Assembly: GCA_018267315.1 (NCBI GenBank)
Contig: JAFDYS010000001.1
Coordinates: 7,191-71,190 of the forward strand
Length of the DNA stretch: 64,000 nucleotides
Reading direction: 5' to 3'
Origin: Bacteroidota bacterium
GTDB taxonomy: Bacteria > Bacteroidota > Bacteroidia > Chitinophagales > UBA10324
Positions 9,875 to 18,538 of this stretch are shown here, piece after piece (position 1 is the first letter of the stretch; the number at the start of each line of letters is the position of its first letter). A model generated the notes under the pieces. The model was not told the origin of the DNA. It searched no databases and worked only from the letters and a program-made list of their open reading frames with translations. The position numbers and the translations under genes are program-made.

Positions 9875-10867
9875 ATGAAACTCAAAACAACTTTACATTC
9901 TCTGCTGCTTGTTTGCGGTGCCCTGCTATTATTAAACTTCTACCCTGCCCCTTTAGAGAAGAGCGAGGTAACGCCGGCAGCACCCGAGTTATCAGGGAAG
10001 ATTACCTTCTCCGGCGCCTATGCGCTTTATCCGATGGTAGTGCGGTGGGGAGAAGAATTCAGGAAACTACATCCGAAAGTTCAGTTTGACATTCAGGGAG
10101 GCGGCGCCGGCAAGGGAATGACTGATGTCTTGTCCGGTACGGTTCACCTTGGCATGGTATCGCGGGATATATCACCCGAGGAACAGGCAAAGGGCGCGTA
10201 TGGTGTCGCCGTTTGCAAAGACGCAGTGATCATTACCATCAATGCCAGCAATCCGTTTTTGCCGATCATCCAGCAGAAAGGAGTTACGAAATCAAAATTG
10301 TACGAACTGTTTATCACCGGCAACGTCACCACGTGGGGACAGTTGCTGGGCGAAAAAAATGCGAAGCCCATCAAGTTATTCACCCGATCAGATGCTTGCG
10401 GTGCTTCAGAATCACTGGCCAAATATCTGGGTAATTACAAGCAGGAAGATCTGAATGGAACCGGTGTGTTTGCCGATCCGGGTGTTGCGCAAGCCGTGGC
10501 CAAAGACCCACTGGCACTTGGATATAACAACATCAATTTTGTTTATGATGTAAAAACCAGAAAGCCCAACCCTGGTCTTGTTCCCTGCCCCATTGATGTA
10601 AACGGTAACGGAACACTCGATGCCAACGAGAAGAATTATGCGACGCTTGATGCAATTGATGATGCCATCCGTACCGGCGCCTATCCTTCCCCCCCTGCAC
10701 GCCAGTTATTTCTGGTGTCGAAAGGAAAACCCAACAATCCGCTGGTAGTAGCCTTTCTGCAATGGGTACTCACAGAGGGTCAGAAATACGTGGACGAGTC
10801 TGGCTACGTAAACCTGCCTGAGGAGCAATTGAAAAAACAGGCCGCCGCACTTTCACCTAAGCCTTAA
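9875..10867 (+). CDS. pstS: PstS-like periplasmic oxyanion-binding protein
   Basis: Periplasmic solute-binding protein of the PstS/PBP-like type, 330 residues, with an N-terminal hydrophobic export signal. Ligand-loop landmarks are SGAYALYPMV at the start, GGGAGKGMTDVLSG, VSRDI, and TRSDACGASES where classical phosphate PstS has a RSDGSGT-type loop. The Gly-Ser to Ala-Cys change hints at altered ligand recognition. A perfect 12-residue EF-hand-like loop, DVNGNGTLDANE, is present near residue 245. It is the first gene of a tight operon with two permeases, an ATPase and an Rrf2 regulator. The symbol is by family; the substrate may be phosphate or another oxyanion. Confidence 0.82.
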   Translation: MKLKTTLHSLLLVCGALLLLNFYPAPLEKSEVTPAAPELSGKITFSGAYALYPMVVRWGEEFRKLHPKVQFDIQGGGAGKGMTDVLSGTVHLGMVSRDISPEEQAKGAYGVAVCKDAVIITINASNPFLPIIQQKGVTKSKLYELFITGNVTTWGQLLGEKNAKPIKLFTRSDACGASESLAKYLGNYKQEDLNGTGVFADPGVAQAVAKDPLALGYNNINFVYDVKTRKPNPGLVPCPIDVNGNGTLDANEKNYATLDAIDDAIRTGAYPSPPARQLFLVSKGKPNNPLVVAFLQWVLTEGQKYVDESGYVNLPEEQLKKQAAALSPKP

Positions 10868-10881
10868 ACCCGTCTTCGCCC

Positions 10882-11778
10882 ATGAGCACCGGCAGGATCC
10901 TTAAAGATAGGATTGCAGGAAAGTCAGTTTGGCTCGTAACGCTATTCTCGGGACTGATCCTCTTTCTGATTATCGTTGGACTTTATTTAAAGTCAGCTCC
11001 CATTCTTCACTCTCACTCATTGAGTGATTTACTCTTTGAATCAAAGTGGAAGCCGGGCAAGAACCAGTTCGGCTTCCTACCCTACATTCTGAGTACAGTA
11101 TACGTGACCTTCATCTCGCTAGTCATTGCGGTACCCCTTTGCGTACTGTGCGCAATTTACATGTCAGAATACGCGAACAAGAAGGTGAAAGGGTTTGTCA
11201 CTTCACTCGTTGACATTCTCGCCGGAATTCCATCAGTCATCTTCGGTATATGGGGAATCATTCTCATTGTTCCGTTCATCAGCAACAAACTTGCTCCGGC
11301 ATTCGGTCATGAAGATTCTACTGGATACAGCATACTAGCCGGGGGGCTTGTGCTGGCGGTCATGGTTTTCCCCATAGTCATTCACATCATGCTGGAAGTG
11401 TTGCGAACCGTTCCTGTTGAGTTGCGAGAAGCATCATTATCGCTTGGAGCAAATAAATGGGAGACTATTAAAAAAGTGGTGCTGAGAAAAGCTGCTCCCG
11501 GTATAAGCGCTGCGATTGTTCTTGGTTTCTCGCGCGCATTTGGTGAAACCCTTGCGGTACTCATGGTGGTGGGTAATACTGCCCTTATACCCAAATCACT
11601 GTTTGACTCAGGATATCCGCTTCCTGCACTCATCGCAAATAATTATGGCGAGATGATGTCCATTCCCTTGTACGATTCGGCCCTGATGTTTGCAGCGCTG
11701 CTTCTGCTCACGGTAATTCTTGTGTTTAATGTAATCGCACGTATGGTGATCATGCGGCTGGAAAAACAAATGATCTGA
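10882..11778 (+). CDS. pstC: PstC-like ABC transporter permease
   Basis: Inner-membrane permease subunit, 298 residues with about six membrane segments. The binding-protein-dependent transport signature (EAA loop) reads VPVELREASLSLGANKWETI, followed by GFSRAFGETLAVLMVVGN. It starts 14 bases after the pstS-like stop and ends 3 bases before the second permease. It forms a heterodimer with the next gene product in Pst-type importers. The PstC rather than PstA assignment rests on gene order and the longer first periplasmic region. Confidence 0.88.
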   Translation: MSTGRILKDRIAGKSVWLVTLFSGLILFLIIVGLYLKSAPILHSHSLSDLLFESKWKPGKNQFGFLPYILSTVYVTFISLVIAVPLCVLCAIYMSEYANKKVKGFVTSLVDILAGIPSVIFGIWGIILIVPFISNKLAPAFGHEDSTGYSILAGGLVLAVMVFPIVIHIMLEVLRTVPVELREASLSLGANKWETIKKVVLRKAAPGISAAIVLGFSRAFGETLAVLMVVGNTALIPKSLFDSGYPLPALIANNYGEMMSIPLYDSALMFAALLLLTVILVFNVIARMVIMRLEKQMI

Positions 11779-11781
11779 TCT

Positions 11782-12633
11782 ATGTTCTGGAGAAAATTCG
11801 AAGAACGTCTTTTTAATCTACTCATCAGGGTTGCAACGCTCATTATTGTTGGATGCCTGTTCATAATTGTATTAACTATCCTCGTGAAAGGGTTTCCTGC
11901 CATGAGTTGGGATATGGTTTCAAGAATTCCTTCCGGAGGGTTTTACCTGGGCAAGGAAGGCGGCGTGCTCAATGCAATCATCGGTTCACTGTATCTTGGA
12001 TTGGGTGCCAGCATTTTCTCATTGGTCCTTAGCATTCCGATCGTCGTTTACATCAACATCTATTCGCGGTCTACTTCCCGCTTTGCTCAATTTATCCGGA
12101 TTTCTCTAGATATTCTTTACGGGATTCCCTCAATTGTTTATGGTGCGTTCGGATTTGTACTCATGATTGCTTTCGGATTGAAGGTTTCCCTGCTCGCGGG
12201 CATCATTACCGTAGGGCTCCTGGTACTCCCGATCATGGCAAGAACCATGGATGAAGTGATCAGAACCATTCCGAAAGAACTGGGGGATGCTTCCCTTTCG
12301 CTGGGAGCCACTAAGTGGGAAACGGCCATGAAAGTGATCATGCGGCAAGCGTTTCCCGGTGTATTGACAGCGATCCTGCTCGGTTTCGGAAGAGCCGTTG
12401 GTGATGCAGCATCCGTCATTTTCACCACCGGTTTCACAGATAACATCCCCACATCAGTTCTACAGCCGGCAGCCACATTACCCCTGGCTATTTTCTTTCA
12501 GCTTGGATCACCCATCAAGGAAGTAGTTGACCGGGCTTATGCTTCATCACTCATTTTGACAGTAATCATTCTCATCATCAGTATCAGCAGCAGACTTTTA
12601 TTCAAGCGTTTCAACAAGAATGTAATTAAATAA
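11782..12633 (+). CDS. pstA: PstA-like ABC transporter permease
   Basis: Second permease subunit of the importer, 283 residues. It has an EAA loop IPKELGDASLSLGATKWETA followed by GFGRAVGDAASVIF. The PstA-type feature PSGGFYLGKEGGVLNAIIGS lies near residue 50. There are six predicted membrane spans. The start ATG is 3 bases after the pstC-like stop, and pstB follows 8 bases after its stop, so translation is probably coupled. Confidence 0.88.
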   Translation: MFWRKFEERLFNLLIRVATLIIVGCLFIIVLTILVKGFPAMSWDMVSRIPSGGFYLGKEGGVLNAIIGSLYLGLGASIFSLVLSIPIVVYINIYSRSTSRFAQFIRISLDILYGIPSIVYGAFGFVLMIAFGLKVSLLAGIITVGLLVLPIMARTMDEVIRTIPKELGDASLSLGATKWETAMKVIMRQAFPGVLTAILLGFGRAVGDAASVIFTTGFTDNIPTSVLQPAATLPLAIFFQLGSPIKEVVDRAYASSLILTVIILIISISSRLLFKRFNKNVIK

Positions 12634-12641
12634 CCGTCCAT

Positions 12642-13493
12642 ATGAAAACTTCAACAAGCACAAGTTTCAAGAATAACTTTCCCCTGTCACTTCAGGAAAC
12701 CGAGGTCGCTGAAGAAAAGGTTATTCCGCTCGGCGGATTGAAACCACACATCAGCGTTCGTAACCTGAACATCAGTTACGGAAGTCAGCGCATTCTCAAA
12801 AATGTTTCTATTGATATACCCAACAAGAAAATTACAGCCATCATTGGTCCTTCAGGCTGTGGAAAGACAACGCTATTGAAGACATTTAACCGTCTCATTG
12901 AGTCAGCGGATGGTATCAACATTGACGGTGAAGTGCTGGTGGATGGTGAAAACATTTATGGGAATGATGTGGAAGTCACACATATCCGGAAGAAGATGGG
13001 ATTACTCTCCCAGCGCCCGATGCCATTGCCCATGTCAATCTTCGATAACATTGCCTACGGCATGCGCATTCATGGCATAAGGAAGAAAGCATTGCTTCAG
13101 GAAAAGGTGGAACACTATCTCAGGCAAGCGAGTTTATGGGAAGAAGTCAAGGACCGTTTGCATCATCCTGCAACGAAATTGTCTATTGGACAGCAACAGC
13201 GCCTTTGCTTGGCACGCGGCCTCGCCGTTGAACCTGAAATCATTCTCGGTGACGAACCCACATCGGCACTCGATCCTATCAGCAGCCAGCGTATCGAGGA
13301 AAAATTTGTGGAGCTAAAAAAAGATTACACCGTCATCATGGTCACACACATTCTGCGTCAGGCACGGCGCATTGCCGATTACATCATCTTCATGTGGCTG
13401 GGTGAAATTGTGGAGCATGGACCTGCACAAGAATTGCTCGAGAATCCGAAAGAAGAAATGACCAGGGAATATGTGAAAGGCGTTATCAGTTAA
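12642..13493 (+). CDS. pstB: PstB-like ABC transporter ATP-binding protein
   Basis: Cytoplasmic ATPase powering the importer, 283 residues. Walker A is GPSGCGKTT (about residues 70-78), the signature is LSIGQQQR, Walker B is ILGDEPTSALD, and the switch histidine is in MVTHILRQARR. The first 35 residues form an extension before the ATPase core (HISVRNLNISYG) that is longer than in most PstB proteins. It is followed after 19 bases by the Rrf2 regulator, where many pst operons have phoU. Confidence 0.9.
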   Translation: MKTSTSTSFKNNFPLSLQETEVAEEKVIPLGGLKPHISVRNLNISYGSQRILKNVSIDIPNKKITAIIGPSGCGKTTLLKTFNRLIESADGINIDGEVLVDGENIYGNDVEVTHIRKKMGLLSQRPMPLPMSIFDNIAYGMRIHGIRKKALLQEKVEHYLRQASLWEEVKDRLHHPATKLSIGQQQRLCLARGLAVEPEIILGDEPTSALDPISSQRIEEKFVELKKDYTVIMVTHILRQARRIADYIIFMWLGEIVEHGPAQELLENPKEEMTREYVKGVIS

Positions 13494-13512
13494 CATAGCA
13501 AATTCCTCCATT

Positions 13513-13971
13513 ATGCTCACCAAAAAAGTCAAATACGCACTGAAAGCCGTTCTCTACCTGGCTAAGAGGTATGATGATGAACATCTCATTGCAGTAAATG
13601 ATATTTCCCGGGAAGAGTACATTCCCTATAAATTTCTTGAGAAGATTCTGCTTCAGTTGAAGCGAAAAGGTATCCTCATAAGTAAAATCGGCCGCTTGGG
13701 AGGATATCAGTTATCCCGCCCTCCGGCTGAGATCATGGTAGGTGAAATCATCCGGCATATTGATGGGACAATTGCCCCTGTCAGCTGCGTAAGCAAAACA
13801 GCATATGAAAAGTGCTTCGATTGCGAAAATGAGAGAACCTGCGAAATCCGCCGAACCATGCAAATGGTGAGAGATGCCATGGCCAAGGTGCTCGATGGCA
13901 CGAGCCTGGCAGATGCCATTTCTATGGATTCCAAGGTGGCAAGCACCCTACGCTATGCCTTCGCCCAGTGA
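13513..13971 (+). CDS. Rrf2-family transcriptional regulator
   Basis: Winged-helix DNA-binding regulator of the Rrf2 family (relatives include IscR, NsrR and CymR), 152 residues. The N-terminal helix-turn-helix begins MLTKKVKYALKAVLYLA, with the recognition region EEYIPYKFLEKILLQLKRKG. The C-terminal loop has four cysteines, C92, C101, C104 and C110 (SCVSKTAYEKCFDCENERTC), suited to metal or Fe-S binding. The ligand is not proven. It is the last gene of the pst-like operon, so it probably senses the transported nutrient or its metabolism. Dyads at 8536 and 14149 are candidate targets. Confidence 0.85.
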   Translation: MLTKKVKYALKAVLYLAKRYDDEHLIAVNDISREEYIPYKFLEKILLQLKRKGILISKIGRLGGYQLSRPPAEIMVGEIIRHIDGTIAPVSCVSKTAYEKCFDCENERTCEIRRTMQMVRDAMAKVLDGTSLADAISMDSKVASTLRYAFAQ

Positions 13972-13996
13972 TTCTGTACCTGATTCAGGTATAATT

Positions 13997-14018
13997 CCGG
14001 GAATCCTTTGAATCCCGG
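13997..14018 (+). terminator. Stem-loop after the Rrf2 gene
   Basis: CCGGGA and TCCCGG form a 6-bp stem with a 10-base loop 25 bases after the rrf2 stop codon. There is no clear T-run after it, so intrinsic termination is only a possibility. Confidence 0.3.
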
Positions 14019-14148
14019 TCCTTCCTAACGGCATTAGTTCTTCCGGTTTTGATCTGCTGTATGTAACAGATCCTTCCACATTCCCGTATGGAAAAAATTC
14101 AGACCATCTTGATCGAGATTCTAAAAAACTTTTACCTTGCGCAAAATT

Positions 14149-14163
14149 CTACCAAATAGGTAG
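14149..14163. promoter_or_regulatory. Candidate operator dyad upstream of antiporter
   Basis: CTACCAAATAGGTAG is an imperfect palindrome (CTACC/GGTAG arms, N5 centre) 50 bases before the antiporter ATG. It matches the design of the dyad before the porin at 8536-8550. A near-consensus -7 box (TAGGTTCG) follows at about 14170, so a bound protein would cover the -33 region. Confidence 0.45.
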
Positions 14164-14212
14164 GTCTTATAGGTTCGCTATAATTACAGATTGCACTACT
14201 AAAAACCGTCCC

Positions 14213-15520
14213 ATGGGAAAACTCGCCACCAATGAAGTCCTCCAGTTTCTGATCATTATAACCGTTTTGCTTGCCACCGCCCGCATAATGGGCGAATTGT
14301 TCAAGAAATTCGGCATGCCCGCTATTATCGGTGAACTGCTTGGCGGCATTTTGCTGGGTCCTTCATTTATCGGATCCTTCTTTCCCGGATTTTTTCACTT
14401 CATCTTCCAGGATCCCAAGCAACCCGCCGTCGCTTTTGACGGACTCTCCCGCCTGAGCGTGATGATGCTGTTGTTTATTGCCGGAATGGAGGTCAAGCTC
14501 GAGAATATCATCAGGCGGGGCAAAGCGGCAGCCAAGATCAGTTTTTCCGGTATCGCATTTCCCCTGCTATTCGGCTTTGCAGCTACCTGGTTTTTTTATG
14601 ATCAGTTTTTTGATGCAGCCACTACAGATAGAACGGTACCTGCGCTTTTTATGGGAACGGCCCTTTCCATCACCGCCCTGGGCGTAATGGCAAAAATTCT
14701 CATTGACATTGACATGATCAAGTCGCGGTTCGGAAACCTGATGATGACGGCGGCCATGATTGATGACATCATCGGATGGATGCTTTTTTCTGTGGTGATT
14801 GCGCTGGCACATCTTGAGGGCGAGAGCAAGTTCAGCGCCGTTACCGTGCTGGGCATTGTAATTGGATTCACGGCCTTCATGGTTACGGTGGGCAGAAGAA
14901 TTGTTGACCCCATGTTCCGTTATGCCAATGAGAAACTATCGAAACCCGGTGCAGAACTCTCGCTTGCGATGTTGCTCTGCCTCGCCGGCGGCATTTTCAC
15001 GGAATGGCTGGGCATCAAAGCCATTTTCGGTGCTTTCATCATGGGTGTGGCGATTGGAAATTCTCCATACTTCACGCAGAAAGCCAAAGACACGTTTCAT
15101 GACATCGTTACCTATGTATTCTCTCCGCTTTTCTTTGTATCCATCGGCCTCAAAGTGAATTTTGTTTCCAACTTTGATTTCACCATAGTGCTGTTCGTGC
15201 TGGCCATTTCTATTCTGGGCAAGGTGATCGGGGGATTTATTGGCGCGCGGCTCAGCGGATTCAAATATCACAAAGCCGTCGCGGTTGGATTTGGAATGAA
15301 TGCACGCGGGTCGCAGGAGATTGTATTGGGGTTGATTGCTCTTCAGGCAGGCATCATTAATGAAAAGATATTTGTGGGTCTGGTGGTGATGACCTTTGTA
15401 ACGATTCTGCTTGCCGGCCCGATGATCCGGTATTTTCTGCGCAAGCATGAAGAGATTAACGGACCTTCATCCGACCTCAACACCAGGCAGTCTGAAACGA
15501 CCGTTCCGGTAGCTGTTTGA
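14213..15520 (+). CDS. CPA2-family cation:proton antiporter
   Basis: Integral membrane Na+(K+)/H+ exchanger of the KefB/CPA2 type, 435 residues with about 12 membrane segments. Landmarks are FGMPAIIGELLGGILLGPS in TM2, the TM5 dipeptide region AAMIDDIIGWMLF (paired Asp, expected ion-binding site), and MNARGSQEIVLG. There is no C-terminal TrkA-N domain, unlike KefB/KefC, so NAD-linked gating is not expected. The shared operator motif and position suggest co-regulation with the pst-like transporter. Confidence 0.85.
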   Translation: MGKLATNEVLQFLIIITVLLATARIMGELFKKFGMPAIIGELLGGILLGPSFIGSFFPGFFHFIFQDPKQPAVAFDGLSRLSVMMLLFIAGMEVKLENIIRRGKAAAKISFSGIAFPLLFGFAATWFFYDQFFDAATTDRTVPALFMGTALSITALGVMAKILIDIDMIKSRFGNLMMTAAMIDDIIGWMLFSVVIALAHLEGESKFSAVTVLGIVIGFTAFMVTVGRRIVDPMFRYANEKLSKPGAELSLAMLLCLAGGIFTEWLGIKAIFGAFIMGVAIGNSPYFTQKAKDTFHDIVTYVFSPLFFVSIGLKVNFVSNFDFTIVLFVLAISILGKVIGGFIGARLSGFKYHKAVAVGFGMNARGSQEIVLGLIALQAGIINEKIFVGLVVMTFVTILLAGPMIRYFLRKHEEINGPSSDLNTRQSETTVPVAV

Positions 15521-15542
15521 TCACTTGCATTTCATCGGATGA

Positions 15543-16289
15543 TTATTGTACAGAATTGCCTTTGATGGCGCAGCCCTGATACCGCTTTCCGTTTATAAGA
15601 ACAGAAGCGGAATACTGAAACTGATTACCGGAGGCATCAGCACAGGATTCTTTCCTGATCACCGCCTTAATGGATGCCTGCATGGCGTAGTTATTTGAGG
15701 AATAAGTGAAAACCTCATCGCCCTTGTTGATCGGTGGAAAGTATTCGAACACATACACCTGCATCATTTGAAAATCCTTGAGCACCATCACGCCCTCTGT
15801 AATCGAAATCTGAAGAGACCACTCATCGCCCAATGCCCAGAAGTCATAAGGGATGCAGGAGTTCTGAAAATTCTTTTGCTCAAAGGTGAGCACCTTGTAC
15901 ACCATGAGGATGCTGTCAAAACCCTGCGACTGCAACGAGGCATCCGCCGGTTTCATTTCTCCATTCAGTTCCACATAAACATATTCATAGGGGAATGCGG
16001 GTGAATGCAGAAACAACGCCTTATATAATTCACGCATTTTGCCCGTTGAATCCGCCACTGCATAATCCAGGTCTGTTTTGCCGCATTCGCGGAAACTCAG
16101 AAGACTTTTTCCTACAACAAACAATCCTTTGAATATTCTTCCATCGGTTTCTGCTACCGCTTGTTCATTGGAGCTAACGCCGGAAGAATCGGCGGGCATA
16201 CTTACATCCGGCGTAATCTTTTTCGACTGCTTGCATGAAAGGATGACGAGCACATGGAACAATAGAAAAATCAAACGCGAAATTCTCAT
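15543..16289 (-). CDS. Putative COG3650-like lipoprotein
   Basis: Predicted lipoprotein of 248 residues with signal sequence and lipobox ILSC (Cys about 19). The middle part resembles NlpE/META-type small beta domains (GRIFKGLFVVG, CGKTDLDY). The C-terminal part has the pattern CADASGNQFQYSASVLINGK then GCAIKG, typical of COG3650-type envelope proteins. Function unknown. Convergent with the antiporter gene, 22 bases apart. Confidence 0.6.
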   Translation of the reverse strand: MRISRLIFLLFHVLVILSCKQSKKITPDVSMPADSSGVSSNEQAVAETDGRIFKGLFVVGKSLLSFRECGKTDLDYAVADSTGKMRELYKALFLHSPAFPYEYVYVELNGEMKPADASLQSQGFDSILMVYKVLTFEQKNFQNSCIPYDFWALGDEWSLQISITEGVMVLKDFQMMQVYVFEYFPPINKGDEVFTYSSNNYAMQASIKAVIRKESCADASGNQFQYSASVLINGKRYQGCAIKGNSVQ

Positions 16290-17113
16290 AACCAGTTAAA
16301 GGTAACAAGAACAAGCTGCAACCAATGCACACATTCAGTACGGCAAAAAGGCGATTCAAAAAATGTTTCACTCTGTTGAAAAATTTTCCTTCCTGTTTCT
16401 GAAAACTCCGGCGAAACAATCAGAAAAAAACCTCCGTAATAACTACCCTCTGCGAAACCATGTGATGGGTTTCACAGAGATGACCCCTGAGTTTTGAAGT
16501 GCCACCGTAGCGAACGGATATCATCTTACTGTATATGAAAGATCAACGGGATTTTGATTTTGGTGGTTAGAATTCCCCGCTCGGATGAAATATTTCCGGC
16601 GGGGATTTTTATTCTTCCGAGTTCTGCACATAACATAAAGCAGCATCCAAAAACAGAAATGATCCATAAGACTGACATGAATTTATTACCCATGAAAAAT
16701 TATGTCGAATTGAAGAAAAACATGAAGCCCTCCGCGGCTCCTGCTCCGCCGGCAGAACCCGGTCCTGTGTTTTGCGTGGTGGTGAAAAGACCGCCGAGAA
16801 AAAGTTAGTTCGCGATGTATCCATACTGCGATGAAAACGCTTACGCACCGGTAATGTGAAAGAGATCAATCAACCCGGTTCCAACCCAACAATTAAACAG
16901 TCAATAAAATAGATATGGGTAATTTGATTCTTGCCGTTGCGTTTGTTGGGATTTTCCTGCTCCTGTGGAAGAAACAGTGGAGCAGAAAATCATTCAACCG
17001 ACATCGTCCTTCGTAAAGCCGGAAACACGCTGAAGATATGATTATGGACGACAGCCCGACAATCAACACCGTTGCTTCGTCTCAGGCAGGGAATTTTCCC
17101 TGCCTGAGTTTTT
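16290..17113. other. 824-base intergenic region with two small ORFs and hairpins
   Basis: No large gene. Contents: a GC hairpin with T5 tail at 16572-16610 (ATTCCCCGC / GCGGGGATT), a proline-rich small ORF at 16677-16808 (about 43 codons, starting MNLLPMKNYVELKK, no homology recognised), a 33-codon membrane peptide at 16915-17016, and a perfect terminator at 17081-17115. The first 260 bases show nothing recognisable. Confidence 0.5.
16915..17016 (+). CDS. Candidate 33-residue membrane peptide
   Basis: ATG-initiated small ORF encoding MGNLILAVAFVGIFLLLWKK followed by a basic tail ending in RHRPS. It has one strong membrane helix with positive residues after it. A perfect stem-loop with a T-run lies 64 bases after its stop, as expected for a real short transcript. 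No family recognised; it could also be noncoding RNA. Confidence 0.4.
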   Translation: MGNLILAVAFVGIFLLLWKKQWSRKSFNRHRPS

Positions 17114-17115
17114 TT
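17081..17115. terminator. Perfect 13-bp intrinsic terminator
   Basis: CTCAGGCAGGGAA pairs exactly with TTCCCTGCCTGAG across a 2-base loop and is followed by seven T residues. It can end a plus-strand transcript from the small-ORF region. It also overlaps the 3' end of the minus-strand membrane-protein gene at 17114. Confidence 0.85.
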
Positions 17116-18502
17116 ACCAATCCAGTTCCTGATAAACCCCTTCCCTCAACCGGAAATACTTTTTGTTGAGCCAGTCGTCAGGATAAACTTCATCTAGGCG
17201 CAGCCGGAATGATTGCTCAGTGATCCGCGACGCGATGAGCGGATTTTCAATGTCCGCCTTCCACGAAACAGTAACCGTGCGGCTGTTGTGGGTAAGTGAT
17301 GATAAGATGAGTGCTTCCATCGGCAAGCTCCACTCATCCAGCGAAATCAGCTCCGGATGTTTTGAAAAATCAACCATGAACTTTGAGCTGCCGGTTTGAT
17401 ATGCTCTACTGATGAGTTCCTGAATTTCATTCACGTGCTTCCGGTATTCTTGCGCATGATCCGCAATTTGAACACCGCGCCAGCACAGAATAAGAATGAC
17501 CAGCACATCAACAAGAATTTTCCCCATCGTGCCCAAGCGGACATTCAGGAAAAACGGAACAAAAGAAAGCGGAATTAACAGCAGGTACATCCGCTCGAAG
17601 TAGTTCGAATGCTTCCATGGCTGCACATGAAAAAATCCGATAAGCAGCAAATATCCGGTCACTATGCCAATGAGCCACAGCGCCTGCCACCTCTGTTTCC
17701 TCCGAAAAAAAATAAACACCGTGATCAGCAATGCACCAGTTTCTTCCGTGTAAATCCTGAAGAGGAAAAGAATCCAGTCCGCCAGGTTTCCTGCATGAGA
17801 AAAATTCTGCTCAACAATAGTTCCCTCCTGCGAAAGCGGGTATTCAATCTTGCCCGTTTCATAATCACTGATGAAAAAGTATTTCCAAAACAGCCAAACC
17901 AGAAATGCTGCTGCGTAAATCAGCATAAGAGCACGCGACATCATTCTTTCTTTCAGGAAATGCGACACGCTGAAATAAATGACTCCGATAAAAATGAGCG
18001 GATAAGAAAACAAGAGGGTGATCAGCAGCAGAGCAAATACCGTGCGCCGCAACGGAGTATCATAAAGTTTTGCTTCCAGCACGCCGGCGAAAAAAATCAG
18101 CAACACGCATCCATACCATACCTCGTACATGGGAATGAAATAGATGAAATAGATTCCGCAAACACTGCTCAGCAGCAACGCACGCGCCAGGCCTTCCTGT
18201 TTCAGCCAATAAACCGAAAGCAGGAAAAGAATCCAGAGATAAACTACCGGGTTGAGCGAGTTAAGCAGCAGCACCGTTTGAAGCGAGAGATTCAGTTTCA
18301 CTCCGGCGAGAGCCAGCAGTTGCGAAACGGCCAGGATGAAACGCTGATGCTCGATGTGAAAGTTTTCGCTCTGCACCACATGAAAGAAATAATAAGACCC
18401 GTCAAGAAATATTCGCTCATTGCTGAAGATGAATGCCGCCGCGGCATACAGGAGCATCCACACATTTCCTATCCATAAAACTCTTTTGAGAGAAACGGGC
18501 AA
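17114..18502 (-). CDS. Multi-pass membrane protein, GT-C-like
   Basis: Integral membrane protein of 462 residues with about 10-11 hydrophobic segments and a soluble C-terminal region of about 100 residues. An acidic residue in the first external loop (ERIFLDGSYYFFH) and the overall layout resemble GT-C glycosyltransferases that use polyprenyl-phosphate sugars, but no family signature is decisive. The frame opens at a TTG (18502); the first ATG is at 18457. It follows the type B T9SS protein gene on the same strand after a short gap, so the two could be co-transcribed. Confidence 0.55.
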   Translation of the reverse strand: MPVSLKRVLWIGNVWMLLYAAAAFIFSNERIFLDGSYYFFHVVQSENFHIEHQRFILAVSQLLALAGVKLNLSLQTVLLLNSLNPVVYLWILFLLSVYWLKQEGLARALLLSSVCGIYFIYFIPMYEVWYGCVLLIFFAGVLEAKLYDTPLRRTVFALLLITLLFSYPLIFIGVIYFSVSHFLKERMMSRALMLIYAAAFLVWLFWKYFFISDYETGKIEYPLSQEGTIVEQNFSHAGNLADWILFLFRIYTEETGALLITVFIFFRRKQRWQALWLIGIVTGYLLLIGFFHVQPWKHSNYFERMYLLLIPLSFVPFFLNVRLGTMGKILVDVLVILILCWRGVQIADHAQEYRKHVNEIQELISRAYQTGSSKFMVDFSKHPELISLDEWSLPMEALILSSLTHNSRTVTVSWKADIENPLIASRITEQSFRLRLDEVYPDDWLNKKYFRLREGVYQELDW

Positions 18503-18538
18503 CGCAAAGAATTTGCCGGCAAGATATTCATTCAGTAC

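Noticed and set aside
17609-18478. 289-codon plus-strand ORF opposite the GT-C-like gene
   Set aside because: Its translation is low-complexity in Gln, Lys and His with no domain. The opposite strand has clear membrane-protein periodicity. It is an antisense shadow.
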